Shown here one piece after another: positions 1-5,800 of a stretch of 17,959 nt of DNA. Each line of letters starts with the position of its first letter. The first letter of the stretch is position 1. The DNA lies in the NCBI GenBank assembly GCA_020201415.1, contig JAIVGW010000010.1, forward strand, positions 1 through 17,959. The letters run 5' to 3'. The notes beneath the pieces were generated by a model. That model was not told the origin of the DNA and made no database searches. It saw nothing but the letters and a program-made list of their open reading frames with translations. Source of the stretch: Lentisphaerota bacterium. GTDB lineage: Bacteria > Verrucomicrobiota > Kiritimatiellia > JAAZAB01. Both the position numbers and the translations under genes were made by a program.

Positions 1-519
1 CTCTATGATGCCGCCTCCGGTTACTGGCGGATCAAGCTTTCCGGGCTGAATCATGAAGAGCAGGTACTGGCCTGGGGCGGCCCGGGCTGGCTCCCGGTGC
101 CGGCGGATTATGATGGCGACGGCATTACCGATCCGGCCTTGTATCATGAAATGCTGGGAAAATGGATCGTAATGTTTTCCGGCGAGGGCTATCAGCCGGT
201 TCAGGCTGATTTTGGCGGGCCCTGGCAACAGCCGGTGCCGGCGGATTATGACGGGGATGGTCTGGCCGATCCGGCGCTGTATCATCGCACGCTGGGTGTC
301 TGGACGGTGATGATGTCCGGATCCGGCTATCTCCCGGCTACCGCCATCTGCGGCGGTCCGGGCTGGCAGCCGGCGCCAGCGGATTATGACGGGGACGGTC
401 TGGCCGATCCCGTTGTGCGCAATGTGGCCACCGGCCAATGGTATGCGCGGATGTCCAACGACGGTTATCAGCCGGCCACATCGGAACTGGGTCCAGCCGG
501 AACCGCCTGGCGCCTGATA
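1..519 (+). repeat. Tandem 138-bp coding repeats (DYDGDG units)
   Basis: Three in-frame copies of a 138-bp unit are anchored by the codons for DYDGDG at 106, 244 and 382, preceded by a partial copy running in from the left edge. The copies at 244 and 382 are nearly identical at DNA level over the first ~35 bases (GGATTATGACGGGGA core). The third copy becomes divergent toward its end. Such units can expand or contract by recombination; here they encode propeller-like repeats. Confidence 0.8.
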
Positions 520-1146
520 CCTTCAATTTATCAGGCGCCCTTCAAATTCCTGGCATTTGGCGACAGTATTACCTATGGCTCCGGCAGCAGCGGACAAGGT
601 CCCGCCACCGGCTATCCCATCCGGGTCGAACGCTGGTTGAATGAAGTTTACGGCAGCCATTTTATCTCGATCAATGCCGGCATCAGCGGCGAATCCAGTT
701 CCGCCGGCCGCCGCCGCTTTGCGGCGGTATTGGAGCAGCAGGCCCCGCGCCTGGTGTTGTTAATGGAAGGCACCAACGATCTGGGGGCCGGTAATGACTT
801 TAATCAATTGGAAAGTAATCTGCGCAGCATGGTACAGATGGCGCAGGATCGCGGCGTGTACGTCGTTTTGGCAACTATCCCGCCGGTGATCAGCAATATT
901 TACAAGGACCGCAGTGTCCAGCAGGCGCGTATTGTGCAGTTCAATCCCCGCATACCCCGGATAGCATCCGATTCCGGAATTCCCGTGGCCCGGGTTTATG
1001 AAGCTATTACCGGTGTTCCCGGATGGCAGACCAGCTTGATGGAACAGGAAAGCGCCAATCATCCCAACGATACCGGTTACAACTATGTGCGCGATGCCTT
1101 TTACCGGGTCCTAGCCGATGCGCTGGACCAGGGGATTTACTACTGA
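1..1146 (+). CDS. DYDGDG-repeat protein with C-terminal SGNH/GDSL hydrolase domain (5' end missing)
   Basis: The reading frame is open from base 1, so the N-terminus, including any signal peptide, lies outside the window. A GTG at 97 falls in mid-repeat and is not the start. The first part is tandem repeats of about 46 residues, each with PADYDGDG(I/L)(A/T)DP; this Asp-rich loop resembles calcium-binding FG-GAP/VCBS-type beta-propeller repeats of surface proteins. From about base 540 an SGNH/GDSL esterase-type domain follows: block I GDSI at 559-570 (nucleophile Ser), NAGISGES as block II, GTND at 769-780 as block III, and HPND at 1060-1071 as block V. The usual catalytic Asp three residues before the block V His is Ser here, with Glu one residue further back, so activity is uncertain. 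The family suggests ester or acetyl-glycan hydrolysis outside the cytoplasm; the substrate is unknown. The stop overlaps the convergent phosphatase gene by 7 bp, with no terminator between them. Confidence 0.85.
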   Translation, partial: LYDAASGYWRIKLSGLNHEEQVLAWGGPGWLPVPADYDGDGITDPALYHEMLGKWIVMFSGEGYQPVQADFGGPWQQPVPADYDGDGLADPALYHRTLGVWTVMMSGSGYLPATAICGGPGWQPAPADYDGDGLADPVVRNVATGQWYARMSNDGYQPATSELGPAGTAWRLIPSIYQAPFKFLAFGDSITYGSGSSGQGPATGYPIRVERWLNEVYGSHFISINAGISGESSSAGRRRFAAVLEQQAPRLVLLMEGTNDLGAGNDFNQLESNLRSMVQMAQDRGVYVVLATIPPVISNIYKDRSVQQARIVQFNPRIPRIASDSGIPVARVYEAITGVPGWQTSLMEQESANHPNDTGYNYVRDAFYRVLADALDQGIYY

Positions 1147-1694
1147 GCAGCGGCCGTGTCTTCCAGCAGCCGCTCCAACAGAGCCGGTAATGACGGCATG
1201 TCAGGCACGATGTGATCAGCCAGCGAAGAGCTGGCGGGTTGCTGCACCAGGATGGTCCGGCAGCCCGCGGCGCGGCCGGCCAGCACATCGGTTTCACGGT
1301 CGCCGATCATCCAGGAATATGACAGATTGATGCCGTGGCGCCGGGCCAATTGCGTGATCATTCCCGGTAAAGGTTTGCGGCAGTCGCACTCATGGGGATG
1401 GTGCGGGCAATAGATAATATCCAGCAGCGGGGGGATACCATGCCGGCGGATAAGTATCCCCAGGCGGTGATGCATATCTTCCAATTGTTCTATAGAAAGT
1501 ATCCCCCTGGCCACACAACGCTGATTGGTAACTATCGCCGCGCGATAGTCATGGCGTTGGGCCAGGCGCAGGCAATCCAGAAAAGATGGGATCACATGCA
1601 GATCCTCCCAATGCAATACATACCCCTCCCCCGGGTCCTCGTTCACCACGCCATCGCGATCAAAAAACAGACATTTAATGGATGCATGTGACAT
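1140..1694 (-). CDS. HAD-family phosphatase, D-glycero-D-manno-heptose-1,7-bisphosphate 7-phosphatase (GmhB)-like
   Basis: The 184-residue protein has the GmhB/histidinol-phosphatase HAD fold: FDRDGVVN with nucleophile D12 and acid/base D14, TNQ at 56-58, the zinc-loop pattern CPHHPHECDCRKP (C96, H98, C103, C105), and GDRETD at 131-136. GmhB removes the 7-phosphate in the ADP-heptose pathway for lipopolysaccharide; a related sugar phosphate is also possible. I chose the ATG at 1694 because GGAAGG stands about 10 nt upstream; an ATG at 1730 would overlap the preceding gene and add 12 atypical residues. The start lies 16 nt after the stop of the NusG-like gene, so it is probably the last gene of that three-gene operon. 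Envelope sugar metabolism fits its association with a UpxY/RfaH-type factor. Confidence 0.85.
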   Translation of the reverse strand: MSHASIKCLFFDRDGVVNEDPGEGYVLHWEDLHVIPSFLDCLRLAQRHDYRAAIVTNQRCVARGILSIEQLEDMHHRLGILIRRHGIPPLLDIIYCPHHPHECDCRKPLPGMITQLARRHGINLSYSWMIGDRETDVLAGRAAGCRTILVQQPASSSLADHIVPDMPSLPALLERLLEDTAAAQ

Positions 1695-1710
1695 GATAAT
1701 TGTGCCTTCC

Positions 1711-2187
1711 TCAGATTGTTTCCAGTGCATCCATGGCTACTTCCACCGCCACCCCCTGGCCGATGGCATCCACGCTCAACACCACCTGGGAGGAACCCTT
1801 CATGATCTGAATGATCCCTTCGATACCGCGCAGCGGCCCGGCAGTGATACGAACCCGATCGCCACGGGCTATGCCGGGGCGGGCCTTCAGAAAGGGATTC
1901 TCCGCCAGGGCCGCCTTGAGCTGATCAAGTTCATAAATTAATTGTGCCTGGTTGGGTACCGGGATAATACGTACAAGCATGGGGCTTTTCAGGATGGACA
2001 GCCGCTGGTCCGGGTTGAAAAACGCGAAGATATACCCCGGGAAAAGCGGGTTCTCAAAAACCACCTTACGACGTTGATAAATCCTGGTCACAGACGCCAG
2101 CGGCAGATAATTCGTCAGCGACAGTCCGTCAAGGTAAGTTCGCATCTTCTTCTCGCACCGCGGCCGCAAATGCAAAACATGCCACAT
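1711..2187 (-). CDS. NusG-like transcription antitermination factor (UpxY/RfaH/LoaP type)
   Basis: The 158-residue protein has an N-terminal NGN domain (WHVLHLRPRCEKK at the start, NPLFPGYIFAF at about 46-56) and a KOW motif (GDRVRITAGPLRGIEGII at 109-126). The length and Arg-rich first strand fit specialised NusG paralogues, which bind RNA polymerase and help it read through long surface-polysaccharide operons, rather than housekeeping NusG, which usually sits beside secE and ribosomal protein genes. The start is 5 nt past the stop of the transporter gene, and its Shine-Dalgarno (GAAGGA) lies inside that gene, so translation is probably coupled. It is followed by a GmhB-like phosphatase. Which operon it acts on cannot be told from here. 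Confidence 0.82.
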   Translation of the reverse strand: MWHVLHLRPRCEKKMRTYLDGLSLTNYLPLASVTRIYQRRKVVFENPLFPGYIFAFFNPDQRLSILKSPMLVRIIPVPNQAQLIYELDQLKAALAENPFLKARPGIARGDRVRITAGPLRGIEGIIQIMKGSSQVVLSVDAIGQGVAVEVAMDALETI

Positions 2188-2192
2188 TGGGG

Positions 2193-3464
2193 TCAGTCCT
2201 TCAAATTCAAATTGCTGTTGTTTTTAACACTCATGCGCGCGCAGGCCGCCTCCATGATGAAGCCCGTCACCAGCAACATGGCACAGGTCACGTGGTTCAA
2301 CAGGCCAAAATGATAACATGTCCACGACAAAACGCCAATAGCCACAACACGCATGACGGCGCCAACGGCCATACCGATGGTCTTTTTCCCGACCATCATC
2401 CGTCCGTGGTAAACATTACGGATGGATATGACCAACGGGGCCAGGCACAGAATGCGCAGGGTCTGGATGGCCGCCTGGGTGAGTTCCGGCCCGGCCCCCA
2501 TGATCTGCTTGAAAAGCAGTCGGCTTAAGGGGGTGAATGCCAGCAGTGCCATTACGCCAACAAGTCCAAACGTCACTTTGCGCATGAATAATTTGACACC
2601 AGCGGGGTCTTCTTTTCCGAACACTGTGTAGAGATGGCGGAACTGATTCACCGGGTTCTGGAAAAACATGGAAACGTCGAAAGCCAAACGCAAGGCCGCC
2701 ACAGTAAGCAAGGCCTCCCCCGTCCGGTTGACAAAGGCGTACATTACAGGCCGGGACATGGCAAACATGGCGCTGGTGACCGCTACCGGCCAGAAAAATT
2801 TGAAGATATCATAAAAGCCCAGTTCAGTTGAAGCATTCTGCTGTTTCGGTTCGTCGTTGATATGGAAGGCAATCCATGATATGATGATAAGATGAATTAC
2901 ATTAGAGGATATGGTTGCGCCAGCCAGTGCGCTGATCGGACGCCAGTTAAGGAAACGGCCCATCAGCAGCACAGTCACCAAAACAATCAGATGCAGAATA
3001 TTAAGAGCGGTCATGGATCTGGTGGCGCCGGCTTGGACCAGGATACCGGTGCAATAATGGCGCATGGCATTTACCATTACCAGCGGCGTCAGCCATCGCA
3101 GGTAACGGACAACATCAGGCGTAATTTCGGCAGGGATGCTCAATAAAGCAGCGAGAATACGGGTGCCGGGGGCCGGATATGCCACCATTGCCAGAATTAA
3201 TGTCATAATGGAACCGATGGTCATCACGAAAATACGGCAGATGCGTCGAGCATGTTTTGTGCGCGCCAAAACCGTAACCATCTGAGGAACAAAAGATAGC
3301 AATGAATTAATCAGGTTGAAACAGCTGGCCGCCAAGGCGAAAGTGCTCAGTTGCAGCTCCGGATTGGGATAGCGGGCGAGTACGGCATTCTGGAATTGAG
3401 ATTCCATCAGCACGACCAGGCTTATCAAAGCTAAAGGCCAGTAAAATTTGCTGTATGCCTGCAT
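2193..3464 (-). CDS. ANKH-like multi-pass membrane transporter (MATE-like/MOP flippase superfamily)
   Basis: The 423-residue protein is strongly hydrophobic, with about ten to twelve likely membrane helices in two halves; the second begins near residue 218. From memory of the vertebrate progressive ankylosis protein ANKH, the second half shares FWP...SRPxxxxFVxR (about 224-247), a K-KxTF segment, and a late R-xxx-G-xM-xxKKT-xxxxxxV-R-x-V/I stretch. ANKH family proteins mediate export of pyrophosphate, nucleotides or citrate; the substrate of this bacterial homologue is unknown. An alternative is a generic polysaccharide flippase of the same superfamily. It is first in a minus-strand operon with the NusG-like and GmhB-like genes. 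The predicted promoter lies so close to the ATG that the message should be leaderless, and no good ribosome-binding site is visible. Confidence 0.7.
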   Translation of the reverse strand: MQAYSKFYWPLALISLVVLMESQFQNAVLARYPNPELQLSTFALAASCFNLINSLLSFVPQMVTVLARTKHARRICRIFVMTIGSIMTLILAMVAYPAPGTRILAALLSIPAEITPDVVRYLRWLTPLVMVNAMRHYCTGILVQAGATRSMTALNILHLIVLVTVLLMGRFLNWRPISALAGATISSNVIHLIIISWIAFHINDEPKQQNASTELGFYDIFKFFWPVAVTSAMFAMSRPVMYAFVNRTGEALLTVAALRLAFDVSMFFQNPVNQFRHLYTVFGKEDPAGVKLFMRKVTFGLVGVMALLAFTPLSRLLFKQIMGAGPELTQAAIQTLRILCLAPLVISIRNVYHGRMMVGKKTIGMAVGAVMRVVAIGVLSWTCYHFGLLNHVTCAMLLVTGFIMEAACARMSVKNNSNLNLKD

Positions 3465-3472
3465 GTTTTTTC

Positions 3473-3501
3473 AGTATAGGACTGACGCAAGCGATAGTCA
3501 A
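3473..3501 (-). promoter_or_regulatory. Sigma-70-type promoter of the transporter operon, predicted leaderless
   Basis: On the minus strand TTGACT (3501-3496) and TATACT (3478-3473) are separated by exactly 17 bp, one mismatch each from consensus. Only 8 nt lie between the -10 box and the ATG at 3464, so transcription should begin at or within about 2 nt of the start codon. The absence of a Shine-Dalgarno sequence fits this. Confidence 0.65.
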
Positions 3502-3556
3502 ACAAACCTATGAGACTGGTTAAAACCTGGTGTATATTTTTTAAAGTAATATTGTT

Positions 3557-3597
3557 TTATTAACGCATATTATATAACAACAATTATTAATGCATAT
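3557..3597. repeat. Pair of 14-bp direct repeats in the divergent AT-rich spacer
   Basis: TTATTAACGCATAT (3557-3570) and TTATTAATGCATAT (3584-3597) match at 13 of 14 positions, start to start 27 bp. The second has an ATGCAT palindromic core. They lie in the AT-rich spacer between the divergent transporter operon and mnmG, upstream of the mnmG ribosome-binding site. They could be operators or simple AT-rich coincidence. The rest of the spacer (3465-3623) shows no gene, no DnaA box and no clear sigma-70 promoter toward mnmG. Confidence 0.35.
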
Positions 3598-3612
3598 ATT
3601 ACATTATCTATT

Positions 3613-3626
3613 AAGGTAAATTAATT
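3613..3626 (+). promoter_or_regulatory. Shine-Dalgarno and non-canonical AUU start of mnmG
   Basis: AAGGT at 3613-3617 stands 7 nt before ATT at 3624-3626. The frame has a stop (TAA) at 3612-3614 and no ATG, GTG or TTG before the FAD-binding GAGHAG motif. The next ATG, at 3696, would delete the whole dinucleotide-binding loop. ATT at 3624 gives the usual N-terminal length for the family, about nine residues before the glycine motif. Confidence 0.6.
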
Positions 3627-5531
3627 AATAAATACTCAATAATTGTAATCGGTGCCGGCCATGCAGGTTGTGAAGCCGCTCTGGCTGCCGCCAGGATGGG
3701 ACAGAAAACATTGCTGGTAACCCACAACTTGGGTCGGGTGGCCGGGATGCCTTGCAATCCTGCGGTCGGGGGTATTTCCAAGTCACATCTGGTAAGTGAA
3801 ATTGATGCCCTTGGCGGTGAAATGGGACGTAATACGGATTATTCCGAAATACATTTTCGCGTGTTGAATACCCGTAAAGGACCGGCGGTCCAAGCGCTGC
3901 GGGTGCAATGTGACAAAGCCGCCTACTCCTGTAGAATGCTGTGGATTTTGAAAAATACTGCCAACCTCGACCTGCGCCAGGGTGAAGTGACGGAAATACT
4001 GCTGAACAACGGAAAATTAATTGGCGCGAATATCGATGGCGTGAACGTTAAAGCTGATGCTGCCGTTGTCACAACCGGAACGTTTATTAACGGGATGATT
4101 TACATTGGACGCCAAGGAACCCCGGCCGGCACCGTTGGCGAGCCATCCGCTCGGCAGCTCTCGTATTCATTGCAAAAAAACGGTATCAAATTTGCAAGGT
4201 TTAAGACAGGAACTCCGCCTCGCCTTCATCGAGACTCAATTAATTACTCAAAGATGATGCCGCAGCCCGGTATGAAAAGACCAAAGTTTTTCTCGCGTGC
4301 CGCCGCTTTAGATGCGGCAATGTTCCACGTGGAACAAAAAAATGTTGATCACGCTGGTTTTAACGCTCTGTTCCACGTGGAACAGTTTCACGAAAAAATG
4401 CGTCCGTGGTGTCCTGGTAGTGACCAATTATTATGTCATTTAACACATACCAATCCGCAGACGCACAGCATTGTTGGGGCGGCCTTGGGTGAAAGTGCTC
4501 TATACGGTGGAATGATTACAGGGACAGGTGTTCGTTATTGTCCTTCCATAGAGGATAAAGTGGTTAAGTTCTCGGCCAAAGACGCGCATCATGTGTTTAT
4601 GGAGCCCGAGGGACGGGATTGCGTCGAGATCTATCCAAATGGCATCTCGAACAGCCTGCCCGAGTCGGTACAGTTGGAGATGGTGCATTCCATATCAGGG
4701 TTGGAAAAAGCAACAATATTGTCGCCTGGTTATGCCATTGAATATGATTTTGTGGATCCGCGGCAGTTAAATCATGCGTTGGAATCAAAAAAAATTGATA
4801 ATCTTTATTTTGCAGGGCAAATTAACGGCACTACAGGGTATGAAGAGGCGGCAGCGCAGGGCTTGTTGGCGGGGATCAATTCCGCGCGTAAGACGCAAGG
4901 GATGCCGCCCGTAGAGATTCAAAGGTATGACGGCTATCTTGGCGTGTTGGTTGATGATTTGGTGACCAAGGGGGTTGATGAACCGTACCGGATGTTTACC
5001 TCACGTGCTGAGCATCGTTTGGTCTTGCGTCAGGATAATGCACGCTATCGCTTGCTCGCGCAAGCCCGGGACGCTGGAATTGTGAATGAGTCGGAGCTGG
5101 CAGAGGTAAAGGACGAGATGTTGATGATAGAGCGCGAAACGAAACGGTTGCACAGGCATTACAAGGGTCAAAAGACGCTGGCTCAATTGTTGTGTCGGCC
5201 AGGTTGCCGGTATGCAGATTTGCCTGGTGCAAGGCACGATTTGCCACAGCACATAGCCGAACAGATAGAGACCGATGTAAAATATGCCGGCTACATTGAG
5301 CGCGAGCAAACGGCTATTGCGCGTTTGCGGAACCTTGAAGCACAGAGAATCCCTCCCAACCTAAACTACAAATCCATCAAAGCCTTGCGTTACGAGTCCT
5401 CCTGTAAACTGGAGCAGGTCCGTCCCGTCAATTTAGGGCAAGCTATTCGTATTCCAGGAGTTACACCGTCTGATATTGCGGTGTTACAGGTCTGCATCAG
5501 ACAGGCAGGCGCCAGAAATATTGGTAAATGA
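3624..5531 (+). CDS. mnmG: tRNA uridine-5-carboxymethylaminomethyl modification enzyme MnmG (GidA), with parS-encoding insert
   Basis: MnmG uses FAD and, with GTPase MnmE, builds the cmnm5 modification on wobble uridine 34 of several tRNAs in the cytoplasm. From the proposed AUU start the protein is 635 residues, close to E. coli MnmG (629). Visible marks: IVIGAGHAGCEAA FAD-binding loop at 7-19, PCNPAVGGI, RPKFFS, YCPSIEDK, AGQINGTTGYEEAAAQG and EPYRMFTSRAEHR. The C-terminal MnmE/tRNA-binding helical part is complete (IPGVTPSDIAVL). An ATG at 3696 would lose the FAD loop. Between about residues 224 and 258 there is an extra stretch rich in FHVEQ, whose DNA contains two perfect parS palindromes. 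mnmG is often origin-proximal near parAB, but rsmG and parAB are not next to it here. It appears to be transcribed alone, from the AT-rich spacer. Confidence 0.93.
   Translation: MNKYSIIVIGAGHAGCEAALAAARMGQKTLLVTHNLGRVAGMPCNPAVGGISKSHLVSEIDALGGEMGRNTDYSEIHFRVLNTRKGPAVQALRVQCDKAAYSCRMLWILKNTANLDLRQGEVTEILLNNGKLIGANIDGVNVKADAAVVTTGTFINGMIYIGRQGTPAGTVGEPSARQLSYSLQKNGIKFARFKTGTPPRLHRDSINYSKMMPQPGMKRPKFFSRAAALDAAMFHVEQKNVDHAGFNALFHVEQFHEKMRPWCPGSDQLLCHLTHTNPQTHSIVGAALGESALYGGMITGTGVRYCPSIEDKVVKFSAKDAHHVFMEPEGRDCVEIYPNGISNSLPESVQLEMVHSISGLEKATILSPGYAIEYDFVDPRQLNHALESKKIDNLYFAGQINGTTGYEEAAAQGLLAGINSARKTQGMPPVEIQRYDGYLGVLVDDLVTKGVDEPYRMFTSRAEHRLVLRQDNARYRLLAQARDAGIVNESELAEVKDEMLMIERETKRLHRHYKGQKTLAQLLCRPGCRYADLPGARHDLPQHIAEQIETDVKYAGYIEREQTAIARLRNLEAQRIPPNLNYKSIKALRYESSCKLEQVRPVNLGQAIRIPGVTPSDIAVLQVCIRQAGARNIGK
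4321..4336. other. parS: parS centromere-like site 1 (ParB-binding palindrome)
   Basis: TGTTCCACGTGGAACA is a perfect 16-bp palindrome matching the chromosomal parS pattern TGTTNCACGTGNAACA bound by ParB/Spo0J. It is read in the mnmG frame as MFHVEQ, within a segment that looks like an insertion relative to other MnmG proteins. In the family, ParB loads here as a CTP-dependent clamp to partition the origin region. Confidence 0.85.
4369..4384. other. parS: parS centromere-like site 2 (ParB-binding palindrome)
   Basis: This is a second perfect copy of TGTTCCACGTGGAACA, starting exactly 48 bp (16 codons) after the first and read in the same frame as LFHVEQ. The 32 bp between the two copies are not similar to each other, so this is not a simple tandem duplication of a longer unit. 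Two identical 16-bp palindromes so close together are very unlikely by chance. Confidence 0.85.
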
Positions 5532-5574
5532 TTGATGGTGAGCAGATTGCGCTAGCTTTAATAATGCTAGAGTT

Positions 5575-5600
5575 ACAAAACACAGACATGCTGTTTTTGT
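5575..5600 (+). terminator. Possible rho-independent terminator after mnmG
   Basis: Forty-three bases after the mnmG stop, ACAAAA(C)ACAG can pair with CTGTTTTTGT across a 5-nt loop, giving a 10-bp stem with one bulged C and a U-run inside the 3' arm. The stem is AT-rich and therefore weak. Another small inverted repeat (CTAGC/GCTAG, 5552-5570) lies just before it. The rest of the 269-base spacer to 5800 shows no convincing gene. Confidence 0.3.
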
Positions 5601-5800
5601 TAAGCATGATTCCGGTTTTGTGCTGGCCGGATTTCGTGCCGCAAACATATCACCATTATTCTTCCATCGTTCCCTCATTCCAATTTTCAATGGGATGCAG
5701 CAATGATTTTAAAATAATGATTGCCTATCCAAGACTTTACGGCAAAAATCAAACGCAGGCTAACACGGTACGGTAGTGGCTCGGTGGCGGGGACGCAACC

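Noticed and set aside
3520..3650. The AT-rich spacer before mnmG as a replication origin.
   Set aside because: No DnaA-box cluster (TTATNCACA-like) is present; AT-richness alone is not enough, although the parS pair does suggest the origin is not far away.
4384..4399. A possible third, decayed parS site (GTTTCACG half-site followed by an A-run) right after site 2.
   Set aside because: Only one half of the palindrome matches; 11 of 16 positions is too weak to call.
5002..5007. Another CACGTG core inside mnmG.
   Set aside because: Its flanks (CCT and CTG) do not match the GTTNCACGTGNAAC requirement for parS.
5528..5776. An 82-codon open frame overlapping the mnmG stop in ATGA.
   Set aside because: Composition is not protein-like, no family is recognised, no own Shine-Dalgarno is seen, and it contains the likely terminator hairpin.
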